DNA of 64,000 nucleotides from Insolitispirillum peregrinum (GCF_042665255.1 NZ_JBHTCD010000016.1), one strand, 5' to 3'; shown: positions 9,325 to 18,656, counted from the first letter of the stretch. Notes: generated by a model from the sequence alone, not told the origin. Program-made: numbers and translations.

Positions 9325-10065
9325 TCAACAGGACGAGAGTCCTTTTTCCACCGCCGCCAGCATCTGCCGGGTCGACAGGTCGGCCTGCCCGGAAAGGTTG
9401 GTCGGGCAATAGCGCCGCTGGAAGGCAATCAACGCCTTTTCCACCCCGACGCCCCCTACCCGCCCGTCCGCCGCAACCGGCCCCAGCGGGTAGCCAAGGC
9501 GGGCCAGACAGCCTGCAACGTCCCTGCCCGCCACCGGCGCGACGGCCCGCAGGTCGGCCTCACAGGGGAAAAAGCCCACTCCTGCCGCCGCCAGCAGCGG
9601 CCAGTCAAACAATTCGCCGGGGTCTTCCTTGCGGCTGGGGGCAATGTCGGCATGGGCGACAATCCGGCAGGGCGTGATCGCCGGATGACGGGCCAGAATC
9701 TGCTGACACAGGGCAATCACCGCCTGCATCTGGATCGCCGGAAAGGGGCGATAGCCGAATTCGTGGCCGGGGTTGACAATCTCCACCCCGATGGACCGGC
9801 TGTTAAGGTCACCTTCGCCGCGCCATTCGCTGACCCCGGCGTGCCACGCCCGCCGGCCTTCCTCGACCAGGTGCAGGACCGAGCCGTCTTCATCAACCAT
9901 GTAATGGGCCGAGACTTCGGCCTGCGGATCACACATCCGCTCCAGCGCCGCCGCCGCTGTCGGCATGCCGGTGTAATGCAGCACCAGCGTATCGACCGCG
10001 CACGGGCGCGGGCCATGGTTCGGCGACGGCTGCCAGCGCACCGTCAGGGCAAACGGGGGCGTCAT
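9325..10065 (-). CDS. N-acetylmuramoyl-L-alanine amidase (AmpD/AmiD family)
   Basis: A 246-residue Amidase_2 domain protein that cleaves the lactyl-L-Ala bond of (anhydro)muropeptides. Zinc-ligand candidates are in L-V-L-H-Y-T-G (about residue 30) and V-A-H-A-D-I-A-P (about 136-143). The R-A-W-H-A-G-V-S motif sits near residue 73. A small C-terminal peptidoglycan-binding region spans about 180-235. No signal peptide is visible, which favours a cytoplasmic AmpD-type recycling role over a lipoprotein AmiD. The ATG at 10065 overlaps the stop codon of the upstream small secreted protein. Confidence 0.88.
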   Translation of the reverse strand: MTPPFALTVRWQPSPNHGPRPCAVDTLVLHYTGMPTAAAALERMCDPQAEVSAHYMVDEDGSVLHLVEEGRRAWHAGVSEWRGEGDLNSRSIGVEIVNPGHEFGYRPFPAIQMQAVIALCQQILARHPAITPCRIVAHADIAPSRKEDPGELFDWPLLAAAGVGFFPCEADLRAVAPVAGRDVAGCLARLGYPLGPVAADGRVGGVGVEKALIAFQRRYCPTNLSGQADLSTRQMLAAVEKGLSSC

Positions 10066-10439
10066 CACTTGATCTCGGCCTGTGTCTTGCCGCTGTTCTG
10101 GTCATAGCGCAAGGTGATGCGGTTGGAACTGCACAGATCAAGCCGCCCCCATTCCGCCGTCGCCCGGTCGCTGTACACCACCCGCAAATCCCACAGGCAC
10201 TTCCGGTCCTTGCCACCCACGCTAAAGGCGATGCGGCCGACCTGCGTGTCTTCCAGAACATCACCACTGATGACGTTCTCCTGCCAGTCAGACGTTCCTG
10301 ACGGTGACAGATAGACTTCCTCGATCGGATAGCCGGTCTTGTTGACCAGCGCAAAATCCAGCTCCGTGCCTGCCTGTCCAACCGTTGGCATCGCTGCCAG
10401 CCCAGCGATCAGCACGACCGCCGCCACCACACCCTTCAT
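10065..10439 (-). CDS. Small secreted protein of unknown function
   Basis: A 124-residue protein with a clear Sec signal peptide (hydrophobic residues 4-18, likely cleavage after A-Q-A at 21-23). The mature part has an N-K-T-G-Y-P-I-E-E-V-Y-L-S-P-S motif, an L-E-D-T segment and two cysteines (C-L-W-D-L and D-L-C-S-S) that could form a disulfide in the periplasm. I recognise similar sequences in alphaproteobacteria as uncharacterised proteins but know no function. Its stop overlaps the start codon of the amidase gene, so the two are probably co-transcribed. Confidence 0.8.
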   Translation of the reverse strand: MKGVVAAVVLIAGLAAMPTVGQAGTELDFALVNKTGYPIEEVYLSPSGTSDWQENVISGDVLEDTQVGRIAFSVGGKDRKCLWDLRVVYSDRATAEWGRLDLCSSNRITLRYDQNSGKTQAEIK

Positions 10440-10474
10440 TCCAGTCCTCCTGCTCTGCGTCAGTGGCGCGTAGC

Positions 10475-10852
10475 TTACGCCTGATCCATCCGCTGATCAT
10501 AGGCCTGCTGTGCCGCCAGCACCGCTCCGATATGGCTTTCCGCCCAGTCGCGCAACCCGGCAATGGTTCCGGCCAGCGTCATCCCCAGCGGCGTGATGGC
10601 ATATTCCACCGTCACCGGCACGGTTGGAAAGGCGGTGCGCGTCACCAGTCCGTCGCGTTCCAGCGATTTCAGCGTTTGCGACAGCACCTTTTGCGAAATG
10701 CCGCCAACCTCGCGGCGCAGGTGGTTGAACCGCTGCGGGCCGTCTTCCAGCATCCCCAGAATCAGCACCGTCCACTTGTCGGCAATGCAGTCCAGAATCA
10801 TGCGGGTCGGGCACAGGGGCTGATAAACGTTTGGCGGCAGGGTCTCGGTCAT
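10475..10852 (-). CDS. HxlR-family transcriptional regulator
   Basis: A 125-residue winged-helix regulator of the HxlR type (DUF24). It has C-P-T-R-M-I-L-D-C-I-A-D-K-W-T near residues 14-28 and R-F-N-H-L-R-R-E-V-G-G-I-S-Q-K-V-L in the recognition region. The conserved N-terminal cysteine often senses electrophiles or redox state in this family. It is divergent from an NAD(P)-binding oxidoreductase gene and a perfect GTATC-N5-GATAC repeat lies between them, so it probably regulates that gene and itself. Confidence 0.88.
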   Translation of the reverse strand: MTETLPPNVYQPLCPTRMILDCIADKWTVLILGMLEDGPQRFNHLRREVGGISQKVLSQTLKSLERDGLVTRTAFPTVPVTVEYAITPLGMTLAGTIAGLRDWAESHIGAVLAAQQAYDQRMDQA

Positions 10853-10956
10853 GGCGGCAACGCTCCGGAACGCGGGCGAAAGGGGGGTGGTTACGTGCCG
10901 GTAATCAGGTGCCCGAAAGGTGCCTTCTTTACACCAGCAGGCAATTATAACATCTA

Positions 10957-10971
10957 GTATCCATCAGATAC
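10957..10971. promoter_or_regulatory. Predicted HxlR operator
   Basis: The perfect inverted repeat GTATC-CATCA-GATAC in the divergent hxlR/oxidoreductase intergenic region. A related half site GGATAC follows at 10985-10990, just before the ribosome-binding site of the plus-strand gene. Assignment to the neighbouring HxlR regulator is by position. Confidence 0.5.
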
Positions 10972-11001
10972 CAACACATCATGTGGATACAGGAGATTTC
11001 G

Positions 11002-11616
11002 ATGAACATTGCCCTGATCGGTGCCTCTGGCAACGCTGGCTCCCGCATTCTGGCCGAACTGTCCGCCCGTGGGCATCAGGTGACCGCCATCGCCCGCACC
11101 CCGGAAAACATCGCCGCCCTGCCCGGCGTCACCGCGCGCAAGGGCGACCTGTTCGACCGTGACGCCATGGCGGACCTGCTGCGCGGCCACGACGCGGTGA
11201 TCAGCTCGGTAATGTTTTTGGTCAGCGATGCCGAAGCCCTGTTGGCGGCGGTGAAGCAGGCTGGCGTCCGCCGCTATCTGGTGGTCGGTGGCGCGGGCAG
11301 TCTGGAGGTTGCCCCCGGCGTGCGCCTGATCGATACCCCGGCCTTCCCCGCGGCCTATTTTGCCGAAGCCAGCAAGGGCGCCGAGGTGCTCGACCGCCTG
11401 CGGCAAGAACCGGAGGGGCTGGACTGGACCTTCCTGTCACCGGCAGCGATGTTCATTCCCGGCAGCCGCACCGGCCAGTTCCGGCTGGGGCAGGATAGCC
11501 TGCTGGTCGCCGCCGATGGCACCAGCAGCATTTCCTTTGAAGACTATGCCGTCGCGCTGGTTGATGAACTGGAACGCCCGGCCCATCTGCGCCAGCGGTT
11601 CACCGTCGGTTATTGA
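11002..11616 (+). CDS. NAD(P)-dependent oxidoreductase (NmrA/YwnB-like atypical SDR)
   Basis: A 204-residue NAD(P)-binding protein with the G-A-S-G-N-A-G glycine motif at residues 7-13 and an L-V-V-G-G-A-G-S-L segment in the middle, as in the YwnB/NmrA-like group often described as NAD(P)H-binding oxidoreductases. The ATG at 11002 is preceded by AGGAG at a good distance, so the in-frame upstream start at 10981 is less likely. Its divergent HxlR neighbour suggests induction by an electrophile or quinone-like compound. Substrate unknown. Confidence 0.82.
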   Translation: MNIALIGASGNAGSRILAELSARGHQVTAIARTPENIAALPGVTARKGDLFDRDAMADLLRGHDAVISSVMFLVSDAEALLAAVKQAGVRRYLVVGGAGSLEVAPGVRLIDTPAFPAAYFAEASKGAEVLDRLRQEPEGLDWTFLSPAAMFIPGSRTGQFRLGQDSLLVAADGTSSISFEDYAVALVDELERPAHLRQRFTVGY

Positions 11617-11628
11617 TCCTGACGACAG

Positions 11629-11665
11629 GGCACCAGGCCCCCCATCTTCCGGGGGACTTGGTGCC
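11629..11665 (+). terminator. Stem-loop after the oxidoreductase gene
   Basis: Nested inverted arms GGCACCA with TGGTGCC and CCCCC with GGGGG, 13 bp after the stop codon. There is no clear T run, so termination strength is uncertain. Confidence 0.55.
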
Positions 11666-11721
11666 GTTCCGCAAAGCCGTTACCATGCCCGCCGACACCT
11701 CCAACAAAGGGATAGCACCCC

Positions 11722-12387
11722 ATGCTTCGGCTGATCATCGGTAACAAAGCCTATTCGTCGTGGTCCCTGCGCCCGTGGCTGGCGCTGCGGGTGGCCAATA
11801 TCCCGTTCGACGAAACCCTGATCCCGCTGTACGAAGACGGCTCGCCGGAAAAGGCCCGCGTCTTTTCACCGACCGGCAAGGTGCCGTGCCTGATTGATGG
11901 CGGGATCACCGTCTGGGACAGTCTGGCGATTCTGGAATACCTGGCCGAGACGTACCCCGAAGCCGGGCTGTGGCCCACCGACCGCGCCCGCCGTGCCGAA
12001 GCCCGCGCGGTGGCGGCGGAAATGCATTCCGGTTTCATGCCGGTGCGCCAGAACATGCCGATGAACACCCGCAAGGTGCTGCCGGGCAAGGGCTTCCCCG
12101 AGGCCGAAGACACCCGTGCGGCCATCGAAAAGGATATCGCCCGCATTGATGGCCTGTGGAGCAGCCTGCGCGGTCGCTTTGCCGCCGACGGCCCGTTCCT
12201 GTTCGGCAGCTTTACCGTTGTTGATGCGATGTTTGCCCCGGTGGTCTCGCGCTTCAAGACCTATGACATCGCCCTGTCCGATGCCGCGCAAGGCTATGCC
12301 GACACCATTCTTGCCCTGCCCGCCATGCAGGACTGGTATGCCGCTGCCGAGCAGGAGCCGTGGGTGCTGCCGCACTGCGAAAAGTAA
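11722..12387 (+). CDS. Glutathione S-transferase family protein
   Basis: A 221-residue protein with the N-terminal thioredoxin-like GST domain (residues 1-80). It carries S-S-W-S-L-R-P-W at 12-19, the position of the catalytic serine or cysteine in zeta-like GSTs, the cis-proline V-P-C-L-I-D at about 54-59 and the glutathione-binding D-S-L-A-I at 66-70. An all-helical C-terminal domain follows. Likely role is conjugation or isomerisation with glutathione; the substrate is not predictable. A strong hairpin terminator follows at 12418. Confidence 0.9.
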   Translation: MLRLIIGNKAYSSWSLRPWLALRVANIPFDETLIPLYEDGSPEKARVFSPTGKVPCLIDGGITVWDSLAILEYLAETYPEAGLWPTDRARRAEARAVAAEMHSGFMPVRQNMPMNTRKVLPGKGFPEAEDTRAAIEKDIARIDGLWSSLRGRFAADGPFLFGSFTVVDAMFAPVVSRFKTYDIALSDAAQGYADTILALPAMQDWYAAAEQEPWVLPHCEK

Positions 12388-12417
12388 CCACAGGCAGCCG
12401 GATTGGTGCCGTGATCA

Positions 12418-12448
12418 GGGGGGCGGACTGCCCCCCTTTGCTTGTCTT
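12418..12448 (+). terminator. Intrinsic terminator after the GST gene
   Basis: The hairpin GGGGGGC-GGACT-GCCCCCC (12418-12436) followed by TTTGCTTGTCTTT, 30 bp downstream of the stop codon. The rest of the gap to 12604 shows no gene. Confidence 0.7.
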
Positions 12449-12604
12449 TGGAAAAATCCGCCCCATCTATGCGAACAGGCCCCGTCTGTGCGCGTAAAAA
12501 ACGCGTAAAGGATGATACAGAGGGCGCACAGCATGGTATCACCCCCCTGCACACAGTCTGTCAGGAGGCTGTGCCTGCCGGGTAAAAGGATAATCGGGGC
12601 GACC

Positions 12605-15600
12605 ATGGGTTCACAGAGTGCAATCGTCAAAAAAGTGGCTGGCGGTCTGCTGGCACTGATGGGCTTTTTGTTCGGAGCCCTGTTGGCGGTGCCATGGTTC
12701 ATCAATGGCAACAGCTATAAAGGTCAGGTGACAGCCGCCATTCTGGACGCCACCGGCAGGCAGGCCAGCGTCGATGGCGATATCGTGCCGTCCGCCCTGC
12801 CGTGGCCGACCGTTCGGCTGGAAAACGTCCGGCTGGCCAACCGCAGCGGTGGCAGTCAGGCCGACATGGTGCAGATTGCCGCCATTGACCTGAAACTGTC
12901 GCTGGCCGCCCTGCTCACCGGGCGTCTGCAGGTCGAGGAGATCCACCTTGACCGGCCACAGGTGCTGCTGGAACAGACCAGCGAAGGCGCCAACTGGGAA
13001 TTCTTCTCGCCCAGTTCTCGACCAGTGCAGGTGGTTGATGATCGCCGCCCGCAAGGCCCGCTGCCCGCCCAGCCCGGCACCCACATCCCCGTACCTGCTC
13101 CGCAACATCTGGCACAGGACGACGGCCCGCTGGCCGCCCTGACGCTGGTCGCCATCCATGATGGCACCCTCCGCTATCGCCGCAATGGACAGGACAGCGT
13201 GCTTGACCGGCTGTCCCTTGAAACCGGGATCGAAAGCCCACACGGCCCCTTCAAGGCTGAAGTCGAAGGCACCTGGCACAACGGCAAGACCAAGGTGCCG
13301 CTGCGGCTGGACGCCTCGGTTGGGGATCTGGAAGGCGGCAAGGCAGCCCCCCTCAGCCTCCGCTTCGGGCTGGAAAAAAGTGATGCCGCGATCAGCTTTT
13401 CCGGCCTGCTGGTCGGGTCAACCGCCGGACGGGCCGCCCATGGCGAGCTGCGGGTCAATGCCAGGGACACCGCCAGCCTTGCCCGCCATCTGGACCTGAA
13501 GGAAGCCCCCGCCACCGGCCCGCTGACCATGCGCGCTTCGACCCAGATCAATGGCGACCGCCTGTCGCTGGATGACCTGACGATTGATATCGGCGACAGC
13601 CACGTTCAGGGTTCCCTGCTGTGGGATCGCTCGTCACAGCCCTATCAACTATCGGCCAAACTGGCTTTGGGCAGCCTTGATCTCGACCGCTGGCAACAGG
13701 CGCTGAAAAAGGACCAGCAAGACGCCCCGCCCCCTGAAACGACACCAGAGGCCGCCCCGGAAACCACAACCACAGACGCCCCGTCCTCTGCGCCGCTGGC
13801 GCAATCGACACCGTTCAGCCTGCCCATCCCGTCCACCTACCGCGGCACCATCGACCTGAGGATCGGTGCCCTGACCTGGCGGCAAACCGTGCTGCGACAG
13901 GGCCACCTTGCCATCACCCTCGACAACAAGGGAGCCCAGATCGACGAGCTGACCATGCAGTTGCCCGGCAGTTCGTCGGTCGGCGTGGTCGGGCGGCTGT
14001 CTCCGTCCCCGGAACAGGATGGCGGGATGGCGATTGACCTGTCGGCACAGGCGCAATCCGATGATTTCCGCTCGGTGGTGCGCTGGCTGGGCGGGGAAGT
14101 GCAGGACATCCCCAACAGTCGGCTCAACCGCCTGCAAGGCGCGGTCACCATCGGCGGCACCTTGCGGGAAATCGCTTTCCGCGACGCCGAAGTGACCCTC
14201 GACACCACCACCGTCCGGGCGGCGGCCACCGTCCGCCCGCCGCTGCGGGCTGACCAGCGCCCGGCCATCGGCCTGACACTGGCCGGAACCAGCCTGAACC
14301 TTGATGCTTACCGTGGCGCGACGCCCCCGGCCAAGCCTGCCGCCCCGGCAGAACAAGCCCCGGTTTCCCCCGTTGACCAGATGGAGACCGCTCCGGTCGG
14401 CAGCCCGGCGGTTTCCTCTGACCTGTGGCGCTGGCTGCGCGGCTGGGACGCCAACCTGCGCTTCGGGATGGACAGCCTGACCTGGCACGACCTGTCCTAT
14501 AAGGGCCTGCATGCCGAAGCCACCCTGCAAGATGGGCAACTGGTGCTGCACAATGCCGGTGTGCGCGATGCCGCTGGCGGCAGCCTGCAAATTCAGGGCG
14601 GGCTGGATGTCACCCGCGAGCCGACCCTCAAGGATTTGCGCTATACCCTTGCCACCCCGACCCCGCAACGGACGGGCCGCGCGATGGGGCTGTCGGCCCT
14701 GAGTGGCTTTGGCAACAGCGATCCCCTGACCATCGACGGCCATCTGTCCGGCCCGCTGTCAGGTGAACAGGCCAGCAGCCACGGCCTGACCATGGGGATG
14801 GCCGCCCGCCTTGGAACGGCGGTAGCCTTTGACCTGAAGGGAGCCGTGCGCTCACCGCTGCAAGCCTGGTCCTTTCAGGGCAACGTCGACCTGCGGGCCA
14901 GCGAAGCCAACCGGCTGATCGCCCTGTGGGATGACGAGGCCCTGCGCCAACCCGCCCGTGGCCCGCTGGAGCTGAAAGGGCAACTCGGCAATGCCGCCGG
15001 GAAAACCGCCCTGCATGACCTGAGCGCCAGCATGGGCCGCAACCACCTGCAAGGCACCATTGATGCCGACTGGATCAGCGGTCCCCGTCCCCGGCTGGTG
15101 GCCGATTTGCGTGGCGACCGGCTGGATTTCCGCCCGCAAGGCGACAGTGCTCCGGTGGCTCCGGCGGGGACCACCCCGCGCAAACCGGCCAAGCGAGCCG
15201 ATATTGTGTCTGGTGTACAGGTCGCCGAGGCTGACAGCAGCGGCGTGCTGTCCGATGCTCCGACACTGGTGCAGGTCGCTGCCCTGCCCGCCGGGCGCTG
15301 GTCCACCGAACCGCTCGACCGCAGCCCGTGGCAGGCGGTTGATGCCGAGCTGACCCTGAAGGCCGCCTTTCTGGCCTTTGCCGGGGTAGAAATCGACGAT
15401 GCCGACCTTGCCGCCTCGCTGCAAGACGGCGTGCTGACCCTGTCCCGTATGAAGGGCGGGCTGTACGGCGGCCCGATGGACGGCTCGGGCAGTTTCAACG
15501 TACGCAGCGACCTGCCGAAAGCCAGCCTGACCCTGAGCGCCCAAAAGATGCAGATTGACCGCTTGCTGAAGGCGGTCAGTGGCACCGCCGCCGCCAGCGG

Positions 15601-16225
15601 TCAGGGCAACCTGACAGTGACGCTGGCCGCGCACGGCATCAGCGAGGCCGCCCTGATCAACAGCCTGAATGGCGAGGGCAGCCTCGATATCGACAGCCTC
15701 CTTCCCAACGCCCAGAGCGGCCAGAAAAGCGCGCTGGTGGCCCCGGTGCTGGCGCTGAACCAGTTCGCTACCCTCGCCCACCAGAGCCCGGCAGCAGCAG
15801 CCACCATCAAGGCGGCGTTCAAGGCACAGAACGGCATCATCAGCGTGCAGAACGCCGACCTCGGCAGCGCCCTGTATCAGGGTCGCCTGCGTGGCCTGAT
15901 CAACCTGCCGCAGTGGACCCTCGACCTGTCCGGCGAAGCACACCTGTCCGAAGGACTGGTGGCCAATTTCCTGCAACAAAAGCTGAAGCTGCCGTCATCG
16001 CTGCCGATCTCGCTGTCCGGTTCGCTGGATCAGCCGAACGTGCGGGTGATGACCGGTGCCATTGACCCCGGACGCGCTGCCCCAGCCGCCGCCCAACCCG
16101 GCAAACAGCCGGTATCGGGGTTGCTGGAGGGCCTGCTGGGGACCAAACAGGCTGACCCGCAACAGCCTGCGGTCAAACCGGAAAAAGCCGCGCGCGATTT
16201 GCTGAAGGGGATTTTGGGGCAATAA
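12605..16225 (+). CDS. AsmA-family protein
   Basis: A 1206-residue AsmA-like protein. An N-terminal membrane helix (about residues 9-32) anchors a large periplasmic region of repeated beta-rich AsmA units. The C-terminal AsmA_2-like part includes the segment S-G-S-F-N-V-R-S-D near residue 960. AsmA-clan proteins are thought to move lipids between membranes. Proline/alanine-rich linkers occur near residues 375-405 and 570-600. The start at 12605 places the membrane helix at the N-terminus; the frame is open upstream to 12512 but that adds an unlikely basic extension. Single gene; a palindromic repeat follows at once. Confidence 0.85.
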   Translation: MGSQSAIVKKVAGGLLALMGFLFGALLAVPWFINGNSYKGQVTAAILDATGRQASVDGDIVPSALPWPTVRLENVRLANRSGGSQADMVQIAAIDLKLSLAALLTGRLQVEEIHLDRPQVLLEQTSEGANWEFFSPSSRPVQVVDDRRPQGPLPAQPGTHIPVPAPQHLAQDDGPLAALTLVAIHDGTLRYRRNGQDSVLDRLSLETGIESPHGPFKAEVEGTWHNGKTKVPLRLDASVGDLEGGKAAPLSLRFGLEKSDAAISFSGLLVGSTAGRAAHGELRVNARDTASLARHLDLKEAPATGPLTMRASTQINGDRLSLDDLTIDIGDSHVQGSLLWDRSSQPYQLSAKLALGSLDLDRWQQALKKDQQDAPPPETTPEAAPETTTTDAPSSAPLAQSTPFSLPIPSTYRGTIDLRIGALTWRQTVLRQGHLAITLDNKGAQIDELTMQLPGSSSVGVVGRLSPSPEQDGGMAIDLSAQAQSDDFRSVVRWLGGEVQDIPNSRLNRLQGAVTIGGTLREIAFRDAEVTLDTTTVRAAATVRPPLRADQRPAIGLTLAGTSLNLDAYRGATPPAKPAAPAEQAPVSPVDQMETAPVGSPAVSSDLWRWLRGWDANLRFGMDSLTWHDLSYKGLHAEATLQDGQLVLHNAGVRDAAGGSLQIQGGLDVTREPTLKDLRYTLATPTPQRTGRAMGLSALSGFGNSDPLTIDGHLSGPLSGEQASSHGLTMGMAARLGTAVAFDLKGAVRSPLQAWSFQGNVDLRASEANRLIALWDDEALRQPARGPLELKGQLGNAAGKTALHDLSASMGRNHLQGTIDADWISGPRPRLVADLRGDRLDFRPQGDSAPVAPAGTTPRKPAKRADIVSGVQVAEADSSGVLSDAPTLVQVAALPAGRWSTEPLDRSPWQAVDAELTLKAAFLAFAGVEIDDADLAASLQDGVLTLSRMKGGLYGGPMDGSGSFNVRSDLPKASLTLSAQKMQIDRLLKAVSGTAAASGQGNLTVTLAAHGISEAALINSLNGEGSLDIDSLLPNAQSGQKSALVAPVLALNQFATLAHQSPAAAATIKAAFKAQNGIISVQNADLGSALYQGRLRGLINLPQWTLDLSGEAHLSEGLVANFLQQKLKLPSSLPISLSGSLDQPNVRVMTGAIDPGRAAPAAAQPGKQPVSGLLEGLLGTKQADPQQPAVKPEKAARDLLKGILGQ

Positions 16226-16226
16226 A

Positions 16227-16385
16227 GCATTGTGCGAAAAGTGGGAACCGGTTGTCGGATCACAGGACACGACAGTTGGTGGAAAAGAATGAGCTATCGC
16301 CCAAGCCCATTCGGGGCCTCAAGGCCCCGGCGAGGTATGGAGCAGCGCTCCATGATCCTGTTTTTTGTTTGTCGTATTTTACGTT
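16227..16385 (+). repeat. Palindrome E joined to a shortened block B
   Basis: Starts with GCATTGTGCGAAAAGTGGG and AACCGGTTGTCGG (16227-16257), a half-degenerate copy of palindrome E. It continues into a block-B copy lacking its middle part, with hairpins GGGGCC-TCAA-GGCCCC (16314-16327) and TGGAGC-AGC-GCTCCA. It fills the gap between asmA and the convergent yacG gene. Confidence 0.8.
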
Positions 16386-16398
16386 AGAGCAAGGCCCG

Positions 16399-16596
16399 TT
16401 ACGCCGGGTCTTCCGTTGGCTCTTCGCTGGTTTCAACGCGATAATTTTCGCCAAACCAGCGATTGAGGTCCACATCCGCGCAGCGTTTCGAGCAAAACGG
16501 GCGATAGCGTGGCTCCACCGGCTTGCCACACACCGGACAGGCGGCTGTCGCCACGCGCACCGGTGTCACCGGCAGATCAGGGGGAGTGTCGTTCAT
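16399..16596 (-). CDS. yacG: DNA gyrase inhibitor YacG (zinc-finger protein)
   Basis: A 65-residue YacG protein with the C-P-V-C ... F-C-S-K-R-C zinc site (C-x2-C and C-x3-C) and the following A-D-V-D-L-N-R-W motif. YacG binds GyrB and inhibits gyrase. The start MNDT at 16596 follows GAAGG at a good distance; the frame opens upstream to 16638. It is the last gene of the conserved minus-strand block with the RNase E/G-like gene and maf. Confidence 0.92.
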   Translation of the reverse strand: MNDTPPDLPVTPVRVATAACPVCGKPVEPRYRPFCSKRCADVDLNRWFGENYRVETSEEPTEDPA

Positions 16597-16662
16597 TTCG
16601 GCAGGGCCTTCTTGCAGTGAGCGCGTTTTGCGCATCATCCCCGCAACGGATCAAAAAGCAAG

Positions 16663-18063
16663 TCAGGACAGCGGGGTCACACTGAACCAGTCGCGCGCCA
16701 CCCCGGTGACCACCTGCAGGACCAGCGGCTGACCAAGGCGCTGTTCGGCGTCGGTCAAGGCGTGACGCCACGGCCCGCGCAAACCGTCGATAACCGCCGC
16801 CGAGGCCCGCAAGGCAATGCGGGTGACCGGATCACTGTTCACCGCCGCCAGCACCTGCCGCAAGGCGTCCAGCGCCGCCGCCTGCGCGGTGGAGGCGGCC
16901 ACCGGACGTGGTGCCAGCAACAGATCGGCCAACGGAGCCCCCCGGCGCGGACGGCGGACCTCGACCAACCCCAGCGCCGACACCCCCAGCACCTGCGGGC
17001 GGGCCGGATCATCGGCCAGCAGCGCCGCCAGAGACTGCGCCATCGCCTTCTTGTGGGCCTCGGCCCCCCGGCGCGGAGCGGCAAAATCAATCACGATCAT
17101 GCCAGCCAGATTGCGCAGCCGGATTTGCCGCGCCAGTTCGGGCAGCACCCGCTGGTTGGCCTCTTCCGGGCTGTACGGGCCACTGTCAACGTCGATGGCG
17201 GTCAGGGCTGCGGTCTGTTCGATGGTCAACAGGCCGCAGCGTGGCGACAGGGCCTGATCAATCGCTTCGGAGATGCCCTCATCGTCCCACAGCCGATAGG
17301 GAGCCCGTGCCGCCCGGATCACTGCCATCAGGTCAGGCCGCGCCGCCTGTGCCTGCTGCAAGGCCGATGGCCCGGCACACAGCACCCGTTCCACCGATCG
17401 CCCCTCCAGAGCCGCCGCCAGCGGCAACGCCCCGCCGGACAGCCGTCCGGCAGATGACAGTCGTCGGCGCTTCTGGTCAAGGTCGGCCCAGCGGGCACGG
17501 GCATCCGACAGGGCGGCGGTCAACGCCTGTTCGTCGGCATCCCAGGCACGGGTGCGCAACACCACCCCTTCATCGGGGCGTACCTGCTGCTCGGCCCATT
17601 GCTGCAGGCGGGTGCGTTCGGCCTTGTGGGTGATCTTGCCCGACAGGCTGATGCCGGGACGACCGGGGCTATAAGCCAGAAGTTCGCTACCCAGTGACAC
17701 ACTGGCGGTCAGCTTCGGGCCTTTTTCGGCGCGGGCGGCCAGCAGGATTTCCACCAGTACCAGCGCGCCGTCGGGGGGAAGCCCCTGCGGGCAGTCTTCG
17801 GCAGCCAGAAAGCCGTCCGGCCCCATGCCCAGATCGACAAACACCGCCGCTCCGGCGGGTGCACGACCGCGCACCCGGCCGAGGAACAGGTCCCCAACCA
17901 GTGCGTCATCGTCGCGGAAATGATGGAGTTCCCAAACCTGCTCCCCCGCCAGCAAGGCCACCCGCGTCTCCCCCGGCGAGCGTTCGACCAGCGCCAGATC
18001 AAGGCGGGGTATCGACACGGGGGGAATCCGCGAGGGCGTCAGCGACCGGTCGGCGTGCTTCAC
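16663..18063 (-). CDS. Ribonuclease E/G family protein, short form
   Basis: A 466-residue RNase E/G family protein. The N-terminal S1-like RNA-binding part is around residues 35-110 and the catalytic DNase I-like region holds A-I-D-V-D-S-G (about 290) and V-I-D-F (about 325), whose aspartates are the expected magnesium ligands. The CPxC zinc-link that joins RNase E/G dimers is absent: after L-V-E-V-R-R-P-R-R the protein goes directly into the C-terminal domain. Its start overlaps the maf stop. It resembles the alphaproteobacterial paralogue encoded next to maf and yacG and is distinct from full-length RNase E. Confidence 0.85.
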   Translation of the reverse strand: MKHADRSLTPSRIPPVSIPRLDLALVERSPGETRVALLAGEQVWELHHFRDDDALVGDLFLGRVRGRAPAGAAVFVDLGMGPDGFLAAEDCPQGLPPDGALVLVEILLAARAEKGPKLTASVSLGSELLAYSPGRPGISLSGKITHKAERTRLQQWAEQQVRPDEGVVLRTRAWDADEQALTAALSDARARWADLDQKRRRLSSAGRLSGGALPLAAALEGRSVERVLCAGPSALQQAQAARPDLMAVIRAARAPYRLWDDEGISEAIDQALSPRCGLLTIEQTAALTAIDVDSGPYSPEEANQRVLPELARQIRLRNLAGMIVIDFAAPRRGAEAHKKAMAQSLAALLADDPARPQVLGVSALGLVEVRRPRRGAPLADLLLAPRPVAASTAQAAALDALRQVLAAVNSDPVTRIALRASAAVIDGLRGPWRHALTDAEQRLGQPLVLQVVTGVARDWFSVTPLS

Positions 18064-18650
18064 AGGCCGACGCCGAACAACAGGTTTTCGGTTTCATACA
18101 GCGGCAAGCCAACAACGTTGCTGTAGCTGCCAACAATCTGGTGGATGTAGGCTGCTGCCAGACCCTGAATGGCATAGCCACCGGCCTTGCCGTGCCATTC
18201 GCCACTGGCGATATAGCGTTCAACATGCTGGTGCGACAGCACCCCAAAGGTGACGGCGGTTTCCACCACCCGCACCAATTGCTTGCCGGTCGGGGTCAGC
18301 AGACAGACACCACCATAGACACGATGCCGCCGCCCCGACAACAGGGCGAGGCAGGTGCGTGCGGTGGCTTCGTCTTCGGCTTTGGGAAGAATGCGGCGAC
18401 CGCAGGCGACCACCGTATCGGCGGCCAGCACGATCGCCCCCGGCCACCGTTCGGCAACGGCTTGCGCCTTGGCTATCGCCAGACGCTGGGCATGGGGGCG
18501 GGGCAATTCGCCAGCAAGCGGGCTTTCGTCGATATCTGCCGGATCAACGGCATCCGGCCGCCGCCCGATCTGCGCCAGCAGATCCAGCCGTCGCGGCGAG
18601 GCCGAGGCCAGCACCAGTGGCGGTGCGGCCTGTGTGGGCTGTTCGGCCAT
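18060..18650 (-). CDS. maf: Maf-family nucleotide pyrophosphatase
   Basis: A 196-residue Maf/Ham1-fold protein that hydrolyses non-canonical or UTP/dTTP-type nucleotides. The signature L-A-S-A-S-P-R-R-L-D-L-L is at residues 13-24 and the base-site region A-A-D-T-V-V near 76-81. It lies between infA (6 bp upstream) and the RNase E/G-like gene (4-bp ATGA overlap), the usual alphaproteobacterial order. Confidence 0.93.
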   Translation of the reverse strand: MAEQPTQAAPPLVLASASPRRLDLLAQIGRRPDAVDPADIDESPLAGELPRPHAQRLAIAKAQAVAERWPGAIVLAADTVVACGRRILPKAEDEATARTCLALLSGRRHRVYGGVCLLTPTGKQLVRVVETAVTFGVLSHQHVERYIASGEWHGKAGGYAIQGLAAAYIHQIVGSYSNVVGLPLYETENLLFGVGL

Positions 18651-18656
18651 TCCGGC

